A stretch of 64,000 nt of DNA, from assembly GCA_945957605.1 (NCBI GenBank), contig CAMFLR010000007.1, forward strand, positions 124,001 to 188,000. The letters are read 5' to 3'. Position numbers and translations under genes: made by a program. Below the pieces are notes generated by a model. The model had not been told where the DNA came from and searched no databases. It worked only from the letters and a program-made list of their open reading frames with translations. This document shows, in pieces, positions 56,754 to 64,000 of the stretch; the stretch's first letter is position 1; each line of letters begins with the position of its first letter. The stretch comes from an uncultured Isosphaeraceae bacterium. Its GTDB lineage: Bacteria; Planctomycetota; Planctomycetia; Isosphaerales; Isosphaeraceae.

Positions 56754-57763
56754 AGAATCCTGGTGAGATCACCCATCGTTCGTGTGAAGATTTCGGCTTC
56801 AAGGCCGACGCCACGTGGGCGAAGCTGCCGTTAGGGTGGACCTGGCTCGAAGCGACATCGGTGGCGGTCAACTTGTCTGACCAGGTGATTGTGTTCAGTC
56901 GTAGCGACCATCCCGTCATGGTCTTTGAAAGAGACGGCTCGTTTGTCCGGGCGTGGGGAGAAGGCCTCTTTCGGCGTCCTCACGGCGTTTTCGTTGGCCC
57001 CGATGACTCCGTGTACTGCATCGACGACCTTGGCCACACCGTCCGCAAGTTCAGCCCATCGGGCGAACTCCTTTTGACGTTGGGTGTGGACGGCCAAGCG
57101 TCGGATTCAGGAGCCACAAGTATTGATTACCGCACGATCGTTCGGTCGGCTCCTCCATTCCACTTTCCGACAAACGTCGCGCTCTCAGCCAAGGGTGAGA
57201 TTTACGTCAGCGACGGCTACGGCAATGCACGGATCCACAAGTTTTCGCCTCAGGGGGAACTTCTTTTCTCCTGGGGTGATCCGGGCGCGGGGCCAGGTCA
57301 GTTCCACGTGCCTCACGGTATCGCCGTGGACGGACAGGGGCAGGTTTACGTGGCCGATCGCGAGAACAGCCGCATCCAAATTTTTACGGAAAATGGAGAG
57401 TATGTCACGCAGTGGAACGACGTGGCGAGGCCGTGTCAGGTCTTTATCGATACACAAAATTATGTTTATGTAGCAGAGTTGGGGTTCCTGTCGGGCATGT
57501 GGCCTGGTACGACCGCCCCAGAGGGAGCGACGGGTGGACGCGTGAGCATCTTCGATCGCAACGGTGATCTCAAAGCCCGTTGGGGCGGCGGGCAAAACCC
57601 TTGCGCGGCGGGTGACTTTTACGCGCCGCACGACATCTGCGTCGATTCGCACGGCGACATCTACGTGGCCGAGGTAACCATGTCCGCGGGTGGAAACCGT
57701 GGCCTGGTCCCGCCGTCCTGCCACAGCCTTCAAAAGTTCGTTAAGGTCGCGCCGACATCATAG
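56744..57763 (+). CDS. NHL-repeat propeller protein (peptidylglycine-lyase-like)
   Basis: The 339-residue protein has NHL-type blades, for instance FRRPHGVFVGPDDSVYCIDD, HFPTNVALSAKGEIYVSDGYG and FHVPHGIAVDGQGQVYVADREN. The blade order resembles bacterial peptidyl-alpha-hydroxyglycine amidating lyase-like proteins. No signal peptide is seen, so it may be cytoplasmic. It overlaps the MFS gene by 10 bases, with GGAG before the ATG. Its role in the operon is unclear. Confidence 0.82.
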   Translation: MRVENPGEITHRSCEDFGFKADATWAKLPLGWTWLEATSVAVNLSDQVIVFSRSDHPVMVFERDGSFVRAWGEGLFRRPHGVFVGPDDSVYCIDDLGHTVRKFSPSGELLLTLGVDGQASDSGATSIDYRTIVRSAPPFHFPTNVALSAKGEIYVSDGYGNARIHKFSPQGELLFSWGDPGAGPGQFHVPHGIAVDGQGQVYVADRENSRIQIFTENGEYVTQWNDVARPCQVFIDTQNYVYVAELGFLSGMWPGTTAPEGATGGRVSIFDRNGDLKARWGGGQNPCAAGDFYAPHDICVDSHGDIYVAEVTMSAGGNRGLVPPSCHSLQKFVKVAPTS

Positions 57764-57827
57764 AACTCCACCCCAAGAATCGTTAGTTCGACCAAGGAAA
57801 AGGCGAGACTAAGAGGACAATCGAGCG

Positions 57828-58919
57828 ATGAAAGCCTGGCAATTCTACGGTTTCAACGATTTGCGAATGGACGACATTCCGGTGCCTGCATGTTTGCCCG
57901 GACACGTTCTGGTCGAGCCCCTTTGCGTGCAACCCAGCGTCACCGAAGCGCAGTTGGCGTACGGCATTCCGACTCTCGCGTTCGACCGCGTCAAACGTAG
58001 GCTGGAAACCGAAGCGCCGGTTCAACTCTTTGGACATGAGTTTTGTGCGCGCATCGTCGAAATCGGGGCAGGCGTTACTCGATTTAAAGTCGGCGACCGA
58101 GTCGCAGCGCGGGCGAAGTTGCCGTGCGGACGTTGCTCACTCTGTCGCTCCGAACGAAGCGACCTGTGTCGCAAGGGGCCGGTGATTGGCTTTGATCTTC
58201 CGGGTTGCTTCTCCGAAATTGCTATTCTTCCGGAAATCGCGCTTGTGAAGGTCGACGAACGGATTTCCGATAGCGAAGCGGCTTGCCTTCAGTCGCTCAG
58301 TGACAGTGTCGCCGCGGTTGAGACTGCCCAACTGCGCATGGGCGACACGGTGGTGATTCTGGGCCAGGGAAGCATGGGCCTGGAGTGTTTGCAAATCGCG
58401 CGACTGAGCGGTGCAGGTATGATCATTACTGTCGATGTTCGTCCCGAGGCGTGCGAGATTTCACGAACACTTGGGGCCGATCATGCCTTGAATGCCCGCA
58501 CATGTGAAATCGTGCCGACGATTCTTGAATTGACGGGTGGCAACGGAGCGGATGTCGTTTTTGAATGCGCGGGTGGAAGCCCCAAGCAGGGGCTTGCGGG
58601 AAACCAGACCGTCACACAGGCACTCGACGTGGTTCGATCGGGGGGGAAGATTGTCGGAGTTTCCTGGTTCGGGGGTCCATTGCTGCTGGATATCGATCTC
58701 TTCCGCGAGCGCAGCCTTCGCTATATATTCCCTGATATCAGCACACAGGCACACCTTGAGCACACGGTCAGACTCGTCGCGACTGGACGTGTCAACATGC
58801 AAGCGACCGTCACTCATGTTCTCGACGGGATCGACTCCGTTCCGCGGGCGTTTGAGATCACGGCAAATAAAGGCACTTACAAGGCGATCAACCCCGCCCA
58901 GGTCATGATGCGTGCCTGA
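57828..58919 (+). CDS. Zinc-dependent alcohol dehydrogenase (MDR family)
   Basis: The 363-residue protein has the catalytic-zinc His/Glu in GHEF, a Cys in the PLCVQPSVTE loop, the structural-zinc cysteines CGRCSLC....DLC and the nucleotide loop GQGSMGLECLQIA. It is a medium-chain dehydrogenase of the threonine/sorbitol-dehydrogenase type. It would oxidise an alcohol or sugar with NAD(P). It lies 64 bases after the NHL gene. Its stop TGA abuts the opposite gene's stop, making TGATCA. Confidence 0.9.
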   Translation: MKAWQFYGFNDLRMDDIPVPACLPGHVLVEPLCVQPSVTEAQLAYGIPTLAFDRVKRRLETEAPVQLFGHEFCARIVEIGAGVTRFKVGDRVAARAKLPCGRCSLCRSERSDLCRKGPVIGFDLPGCFSEIAILPEIALVKVDERISDSEAACLQSLSDSVAAVETAQLRMGDTVVILGQGSMGLECLQIARLSGAGMIITVDVRPEACEISRTLGADHALNARTCEIVPTILELTGGNGADVVFECAGGSPKQGLAGNQTVTQALDVVRSGGKIVGVSWFGGPLLLDIDLFRERSLRYIFPDISTQAHLEHTVRLVATGRVNMQATVTHVLDGIDSVPRAFEITANKGTYKAINPAQVMMRA

Positions 58920-59681
58920 TCAAACCCGGCAGAGGAGCCCGCCGTCGACGACCAGGGTGGTACCGGTGATGTAACGGCCGGCCTCGCTGGCGAGGAGCAG
59001 CGCAGGTCCCACCAACTCATCGGGGTCGCCAAAGCGGCCGAGGACGGTCCGCTCAGCGATGGCGGCCCTCTGAGCTTCTGTGAAGACGGCTGCGGGCAGA
59101 TCGGTCATGAACGGCCCGGGAGCGAGACAATTGACTGTGATTCCGTCGTGGCCGAGTTCGATCGCGCTTGCGCGGGTCAAACCCATCAGACCCGCCTTCG
59201 TGGCTGAGTAAACCGCCCGGCCGCCCGTCGAGACGAAGCCCATGATCGAGCCGAGGTGGATGATCCGCCCCCAGCGGTTCTCGCGCATCGCAGGACTGAG
59301 CGCTCGTGTCAGGGCCATCCCTGCGCCGAGATTTAGTTCGACGAGCCGGTCCCAGTCCTCGTCTTTGATCTGCTCGACCGGCTGAGGCGTATTGCTGCCA
59401 GCGTTGTTAATCAGGATGTCGACCCGGCCGAAAGCCGCCTGCGCCTCGCGGGCGAGCCGCTCGGCCTCGTCGCGTCGTGAGAGGTCCGCGACGATCCATT
59501 TGACTCGCGTCTTGGCGCCAAGGATTTCGGCGGTCGCTTTCAATTCGTGTTCAGTCCGACTGGCGATCACGAGATCGGCGCCGGCTTCAGCAAATCCCAG
59601 AGCGATCGCCTTGCCCAAGCCCTTGCTTCCGCCCGTTACCAGACCCACTCGTCCCGTAAGGTCGAACCGTGTTCCGATCAT
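58920..59681 (-). CDS. Short-chain dehydrogenase (gluconate/2-deoxygluconate dehydrogenase-like)
   Basis: The 253-residue classical SDR has TGGSKGLG (16-23), NNAGSN, Ser in LGSIMGF, YSATKAG and a PGPFMTD segment, with [11 protein letters not shown] at the end. It is most like 2-deoxy-D-gluconate 3-dehydrogenase or gluconate 5-dehydrogenase. It starts at ATG 59681. It converges on the Zn-ADH and is transcribed in the same direction as the Spinster-like transporter, about 110 bases downstream of it. Confidence 0.9.
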   Translation of the reverse strand: MIGTRFDLTGRVGLVTGGSKGLGKAIALGFAEAGADLVIASRTEHELKATAEILGAKTRVKWIVADLSRRDEAERLAREAQAAFGRVDILINNAGSNTPQPVEQIKDEDWDRLVELNLGAGMALTRALSPAMRENRWGRIIHLGSIMGFVSTGGRAVYSATKAGLMGLTRASAIELGHDGITVNCLAPGPFMTDLPAAVFTEAQRAAIAERTVLGRFGDPDELVGPALLLASEAGRYITGTTLVVDGGLLCRV

Positions 59682-59793
59682 CGCGACAATTCCTCGTCAC
59701 TCGCCTGGAATATCCCGACGAGATTGTATCGTCCGAACTGAACTGGCGTGAGCCTGGTGAGTTTCTCCCTACTGTTCTCAAACGCACCAGGCG

Positions 59794-61221
59794 CTACGCT
59801 GCTGATTCGTTCCCCGTTTGCGCAAATTCCGAACTCAGATGGTACTCCACGCTGCGCCGGTAGGGCTTTAGTCCAAACCAGAGGAAAAGGATGGCGAGAG
59901 AATCCGCCACGACGCCGACCACGAGCAGAGAGCGGTCCACTGCGGCGGGATTCTGGAACACCTTATCCGTTAGGATCGCCACGGCCGTCGGTCCGAGACC
60001 CATGCCGATCAGGTTGATCACGAAGAGGTACAAGGCGGTGGCCTGGGCTCGCATCGGGTTGGGTGTCATTCGCTGAATGGCTGCGGGGGAAAGGCCGAAA
60101 GGGATGCTGCCGAAGAAGACAGCAGGCATCAGGAACACCGCCGCCAAGGTTGCGTCTGTCATCAGCGGGTAGAGGATTCCGAACGGCAGCCATGCGACTG
60201 CGGAGAGCCACGTGAGCCACAATTCACCATCAGTCCGCCCGCGGCTACGGAGGTGATCTGCCAGACGGCCTCCGGCTATGATCCCCAGCGTTCCGGCAAT
60301 ACCCACGATCGAGCCGAAGACCATTCCAATCTGGCCAGGCGCCCAGCCGTGCTTCCGGCCGAAAAACGTGGGAACCCAGCCGCTCATGCCGTACGACGAG
60401 ACAGTCAGGCACGCGACGCCCACGTTGAGACAGACAAGAGTCGTGCGGTTCCGTTTCAGGTAGTCCCAAACCTCTGTCATCGTCGCCGGTGCGACAGTGC
60501 TGCCGGCATGTCCTGCCGCGCGGGCGCCTCGGCGAGCAGGTTCGCGCACGGTGGCGATGACGAGGAGCGACACGAGCAGGCCCGGTAGCCCGACCACGAG
60601 AAAGATCAACTGCCAGGCATGAATCTGCCCGAAGAGCGGCAGCACGAATTGCTCCCGGCCAGACGCAAATTTGACGACAAGCCCACCCAAGAAGAAAGCC
60701 AGCCCGGAGCCAACGTAGATTCCCATTGAGTAAACGCTGATCGCCGTGGCACGACGCTCCGGCCGGAAATAGTCGGCAATCAAAGAATAGGCTGCCGGCG
60801 ATAGGCTTGCCTCACCCACACCCACTCCCATCCGCAAAAGGGCAAGCTCCACGTATCTCCGCGCGAGGCCGCATCCGGCGGTCAAGAGGCTCCATAGAGC
60901 GACCCCCACGGCAATGATCGCGCGACGGCTGCGCGAGTCGGCCAGCCGCCCCAGCGGAATGCCGAAGAGCGTGTAAAAGACCGCGAAGCTAAAGCCCATG
61001 AGCAGGCTCATCTGCGTGTCGTTGATGTCGAGGTCGCGCTCGATCGGGCCGACGAGCAGGTTCAGGATCTGGCGATCGATGAACGAGAAGACGTATGCCA
61101 GCGTGAGCACGCCGACGACGTACCAGGAGTACTGCACCGGCGGATAAGCAGCCTCTTCCCCAGATGTGATCCTGTCACCCGAGGTTGTCGGTGCGGCAGT
61201 TCGGTCGATCCCGCTTTGCAT
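59794..61221 (-). CDS. Spinster-like MFS transporter
   Basis: The 475-residue protein has 12 helices. Its signature is [22 protein letters not shown], then [10 protein letters not shown] and [15 protein letters not shown], typical of the Spinster-homologue branch of the MFS. These carry sphingolipid-type or organic-acid substrates, and here the substrate is not known. It starts at ATG 61221. It diverges from the acyl-CoA dehydrogenase gene, and no strong promoter elements were identified between them. Confidence 0.88.
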   Translation of the reverse strand: MQSGIDRTAAPTTSGDRITSGEEAAYPPVQYSWYVVGVLTLAYVFSFIDRQILNLLVGPIERDLDINDTQMSLLMGFSFAVFYTLFGIPLGRLADSRSRRAIIAVGVALWSLLTAGCGLARRYVELALLRMGVGVGEASLSPAAYSLIADYFRPERRATAISVYSMGIYVGSGLAFFLGGLVVKFASGREQFVLPLFGQIHAWQLIFLVVGLPGLLVSLLVIATVREPARRGARAAGHAGSTVAPATMTEVWDYLKRNRTTLVCLNVGVACLTVSSYGMSGWVPTFFGRKHGWAPGQIGMVFGSIVGIAGTLGIIAGGRLADHLRSRGRTDGELWLTWLSAVAWLPFGILYPLMTDATLAAVFLMPAVFFGSIPFGLSPAAIQRMTPNPMRAQATALYLFVINLIGMGLGPTAVAILTDKVFQNPAAVDRSLLVVGVVADSLAILFLWFGLKPYRRSVEYHLSSEFAQTGNESAA

Positions 61222-61399
61222 GGCATTCCCCTTGAACCTGCGGGACGAAAAACGTCCGAGCCATCACCGTAACAGGCGGCTCATGGTCAGTCGACCTCCT
61301 GGCAAATCTCTTTCCTCGCCGCGCGCGATTGCTTCCGAACGGGGCTCCGATAGAATGCACCCTCCCGAACCATTTCGGACGCATCGGGGAGCGACGGTC

Positions 61400-62599
61400 A
61401 TGATATTCACACCCTCAGCCAGGGCCGCCGATCTCCTCGAACGCCTGACGGGCTTCATGGCGGAGCACGTCTACCCCAACGAGTCGAACTACCACGAGCA
61501 AATCAGCGAAGAACGCTGGCGTCCTCCGCCGATCGTCGAGGAGCTCAAGTCGCGAGCTCGCGAGGCAGGACTCTGGAACCTGTTTCTGCCGGGTGAAGCA
61601 CCGGGCGCAGGCCTGACGAATCTGGAATACGCGCCGCTCTGCGAGGTGATGGGACGCACCCCTTGGGCGCCAGAAGTATTCAACTGCTCGGCTCCCGACA
61701 CAGGGAACATGGAGGTCCTGGCCCGGTACGGTAGCCCTGATCAGCAACAGCGCTGGCTCGTCCCGCTGCTGGCAGGCGAGATCCGCTCTTGCTTCGCCAT
61801 GACCGAGCCGGACGTCGCCTCATCCGACGCAACCAACATCCGTGCGCGAATCGAACGCGTCGGCGATGAATACATCCTGAACGGGCGCAAGTGGTGGACA
61901 TCGGGGGCGGGTGACCCGCGGTGCAAAGTCGCAATCTTCATGGGAAAGACCGACCCGGATGCGCCCACGCACCGGCAGCAGTCGATGGTGCTGGTACCGA
62001 TCCCCACGCCCGGCTTGACCATCGGCCGAATGCTGACGGTATTCGGCTACGACGACGCCCCCCACGGCCACGCCGAGGTCGTGTTCGAGAACGTGCGCGT
62101 ACCGGCGTCGAACCTGATTCTCGGCGAAGGGCGCGGTTTCGAGATCGCGCAGGGGCGGCTCGGGCCAGGACGGGTCCATCACTGTATGAGACTGATCGGC
62201 CTGGCCGAGCGCTGCCTGGAGGCGATGTGCCGTCGCGTCCAGTCGCGTGTCGCCTTCGGCCGTCCGCTCGCAGATCAGGGGACGATCCGGGCGGATATCG
62301 CGGAATCGCGGATCGAGATCGAGCAAGCGCGTCTGCTGGTCCTGAAGGCTGCACACCTGATGGACACCAACGGCAACCAGGCGGCCCGCGCCGAGATCGC
62401 CATGATCAAAGTGGTGGCGCCGAATGTCGCCTTGCGCGTCATCGATCGCGCCATCCAAACGCACGGCGGCGCGGGGGTGAGCGGCGACTTCGGGTTAGCC
62501 TACGCCTGGGCATTGTCGCGGACACTTCGGCTGGCTGACGGGCCCGACGAGGTCCATCGTGAGACCATCGCCAAGCTCGAACTGCGACGGTACGGTTGA
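61400..62599 (+). CDS. Acyl-CoA dehydrogenase
   Basis: The 399-residue flavoprotein has [17 protein letters not shown] (FAD/substrate loop), [14 protein letters not shown], the [11 protein letters not shown] motif and the closing [12 protein letters not shown], all typical of the ACAD10/11-like branch. It oxidises acyl-CoA to enoyl-CoA. The ATG at 61400 has GGGGAG nine bases upstream; the longer frame from 61166 is leader. It lies 13 bases ahead of the next SDR, so the two are cotranscribed. Confidence 0.92.
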   Translation: MIFTPSARAADLLERLTGFMAEHVYPNESNYHEQISEERWRPPPIVEELKSRAREAGLWNLFLPGEAPGAGLTNLEYAPLCEVMGRTPWAPEVFNCSAPDTGNMEVLARYGSPDQQQRWLVPLLAGEIRSCFAMTEPDVASSDATNIRARIERVGDEYILNGRKWWTSGAGDPRCKVAIFMGKTDPDAPTHRQQSMVLVPIPTPGLTIGRMLTVFGYDDAPHGHAEVVFENVRVPASNLILGEGRGFEIAQGRLGPGRVHHCMRLIGLAERCLEAMCRRVQSRVAFGRPLADQGTIRADIAESRIEIEQARLLVLKAAHLMDTNGNQAARAEIAMIKVVAPNVALRVIDRAIQTHGGAGVSGDFGLAYAWALSRTLRLADGPDEVHRETIAKLELRRYG

Positions 62600-62612
62600 T
62601 GGAGGCGAAGGG

Positions 62613-63389
62613 ATGCAGTTGAAGGACCAGGTGGCCGTTGTGACGGGAGGCGGCGGCGGGATCGGTGCGGCCCTCTGTCGGCGCTTCGCCGCAGAGGGTG
62701 CTCGCGGCGTGGAGGTGGCTGATCGTGATGCCGAAGCTGCCCATCGAGTGGCGGCGGAGTGCGGCGGTTTGGCGGTCGAAGGCGACGTGGCTGTCGAGGC
62801 CGATATAGTCCACCTCGTGGAGCAGGCAACCGCGAAATTCGGCCCCATCGACCTGTTCTGTTCCAACGCTGGCATCTCCGCCACGGGAGGCGTCGAAGCC
62901 GCCGACTCCGAGTGGCAACGGACCTGGGACGTGAATGTCATGGCCCATGTCCACGCCGCGCGGGCGGTCTTACCTGGCATGTTAGCTCGTGGCCGGGGCT
63001 ACCTTCTGCAAACAGCCTCGGCGGCAGGGCTTTTGACGCAGCTCGGTTCGGCTCCCTACGCTGTCACGAAGCACGCCGCTGTGGCATTGGCGGAGTGGCT
63101 GGCCGTGACACATCGCGCGGCAGGAATCAAGGTGTCGTGCCTTTGCCCGCTCGGCGTCGAGACCGACATGCTGCGCCAGGTTGAAGGCGGTATCGGGGCC
63201 ATGCTCCGGGCCGATGCGCTGACGCCCGAGGCCGTGGCCGAAGCCGTGATAGCAGGACTGGCGGAAGAGCGTTTTCTGATCTTGCCTCATCCACAAGTGG
63301 CTGAATATTTTTGCAACAAAGCAAATGACTACGAACGCTGGCTTCGTGGGATGCGCCGCCTCCAGGAGAAATTCGGAGGAGTACCGTGA
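62613..63389 (+). CDS. Short-chain dehydrogenase
   Basis: The 258-residue SDR has TGGGGGIG (11-18), the CSNAGIS strand and the catalytic YAVTK with Ser upstream. GGAGG lies seven bases before ATG 62613. It follows the acyl-CoA dehydrogenase and overlaps the histidine phosphatase by GTGA. It may oxidise a hydroxyacyl-CoA, by association. Confidence 0.9.
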   Translation: MQLKDQVAVVTGGGGGIGAALCRRFAAEGARGVEVADRDAEAAHRVAAECGGLAVEGDVAVEADIVHLVEQATAKFGPIDLFCSNAGISATGGVEAADSEWQRTWDVNVMAHVHAARAVLPGMLARGRGYLLQTASAAGLLTQLGSAPYAVTKHAAVALAEWLAVTHRAAGIKVSCLCPLGVETDMLRQVEGGIGAMLRADALTPEAVAEAVIAGLAEERFLILPHPQVAEYFCNKANDYERWLRGMRRLQEKFGGVP

Positions 63390-64000
63390 GCATCCTCGCG
63401 CTCGTGCGCCACGCCCAGGCGTCGTTTTTTTCTGACGATTACGACCAGCTCACGCCGGCCGGTGAAGCGCAGGCTCAACGGCTTGGGGACTATTGGGCTG
63501 CCCGCGGTGATGTCTTCACCGAGGTGTTCGTTGGGCCGAGACGGCGCCATCAGCAGACTGCGAACCTCGTCGGCGAAGCGTTCCGTCGCTCCGGGCTCCA
63601 GTGGCCGGAGCCGATCGTGCTGCGAGAGCTGGACGAGTACGACCTCGACGGCATTCTCACCCGCCTGGTCCCCGCCCTCGCTCTCGAGAACCCGGCTTTC
63701 GAGCGACTGGTGGCCTTGCACCGCCTCGGCGTCGGGGACATCGAGCGGACGCGAACGTTTCAGCGGATGTTCGAGGTTCTTCTGGCGCACTGGCAGACCG
63801 ACGCCAGGCTGGAGGGGTTGGAGTCTTGGACGGAGTTTCGCGAGCGCGTCGCACTCGGTTTGCAGCGGGTGACGGAAGTGGATGGTCGTGGACGTCGGGC
63901 GGTGGCCTTCACGTCGGGGGGGTACATCGGCACGGCAATAGCTCAAGTGCTCGGAGCACCCGACCGAACCGCGCTGGAGTTGAGCTGGCGCCTTCGAAAC
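63386..64000 (+). CDS. Histidine phosphatase family protein (3' truncated)
   Basis: The reading frame is open to the window edge (205 codons seen). It starts with [14 protein letters not shown], giving RHAQ at 8-11 in place of the usual RHG, and a later [11 protein letters not shown] (catalytic Arg/His patch). The family is phosphoglycerate-mutase/SixA-like. GTG at 63386 overlaps the preceding TGA, with GGAGGAG upstream. It is the last gene of the acyl-CoA module within the window. Confidence 0.88.
   Translation, partial: MSILALVRHAQASFFSDDYDQLTPAGEAQAQRLGDYWAARGDVFTEVFVGPRRRHQQTANLVGEAFRRSGLQWPEPIVLRELDEYDLDGILTRLVPALALENPAFERLVALHRLGVGDIERTRTFQRMFEVLLAHWQTDARLEGLESWTEFRERVALGLQRVTEVDGRGRRAVAFTSGGYIGTAIAQVLGAPDRTALELSWRLRN

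Noticed and set aside
1-64000. CRISPR array, tRNA, rRNA, transposase or phage genes
   Set aside because: I scanned the intergenic spaces for regularly spaced repeats, cloverleaf-like sequences and integrase or transposase motifs and saw none.

Overview
The window comes from a G+C-rich genome of a member of the Planctomycetota. This rests on several lineage-typical families seen together: two secreted PSCyt1/DUF1549/DUF1553 giants, each followed by a Tat-exported DUF1501 protein; a DUF1080 protein; a surface protein with an N-terminal LEPR-XLL-type motif; a YTV-like Val/Pro/Cys repeat protein; a formylglycine-generating-enzyme-like protein; and a Ser/Thr kinase with a membrane anchor and a long TPR tail. 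I see no rRNA, tRNA, CRISPR array, transposase or phage gene. The order or family within the phylum is not resolved.

Layout. 1-324: the tail of an unknown gene, a bidirectional terminator and a REP-like double palindrome. 324-3319 (-): two coupled five-haem cytochromes c. 3517-6351: a GT4 glycosyltransferase converging on a GT39/ArnT-type membrane glycosyltransferase. 6552-12407: mixed housekeeping, namely a radical-SAM-like protein without its cluster cysteines, a class II cyclic-nucleotide phosphodiesterase-like hydrolase, truA, asd and an enlarged purD. 12423-18725: the kinase-TPR protein and a large zinc-ribbon/TPR membrane protein. 18819-21024: the LEPR-XLL surface protein and a small HTH protein. 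21300-29047 (+): PSD1/DUF1501 pair, a PD40-propeller protein, DUF1080 and an SDR, probably secreted carbohydrate degradation. 29049-34596: secreted and envelope proteins, including the YTV-like protein, an FGE-like protein and a purple-acid-phosphatase-like enzyme.

34799-45470 (-) is the most system-like region. A tightly packed operon encodes a membrane protein, a split transketolase, an epimerase fused to a GT2, a second GT2, a TIGR03032 protein and a sulfotransferase. It is followed by a 600-base gap that holds a compact pseudoknot-like inverted-repeat structure, then by a membrane sulfatase-fold enzyme. I read it as a pathway that makes, transfers and sulfates or otherwise modifies an unusual surface sugar.

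45750-48785: a DeoR-type repressor diverges from an MFS transporter fused in frame to a Cof-type HAD phosphatase. Four copies of one 9-bp motif flank the promoter between them. 48786-49892 is an A+T-richer, gene-poor stretch with an imperfect direct repeat.

49893-58919 (+): a second PSD1/DUF1501 pair is followed by an SMP-30-type lactonase, an MFS transporter, an NHL propeller protein and a zinc alcohol dehydrogenase, several with overlapping start and stop codons. This looks like a catabolic operon for a sugar-derived or sugar-acid compound. 58920-61221 (-): an SDR and a Spinster-like MFS. 61400-64000 (+): acyl-CoA dehydrogenase, SDR and histidine phosphatase (cut by the window edge), resembling an acyl-CoA module known from other phyla.
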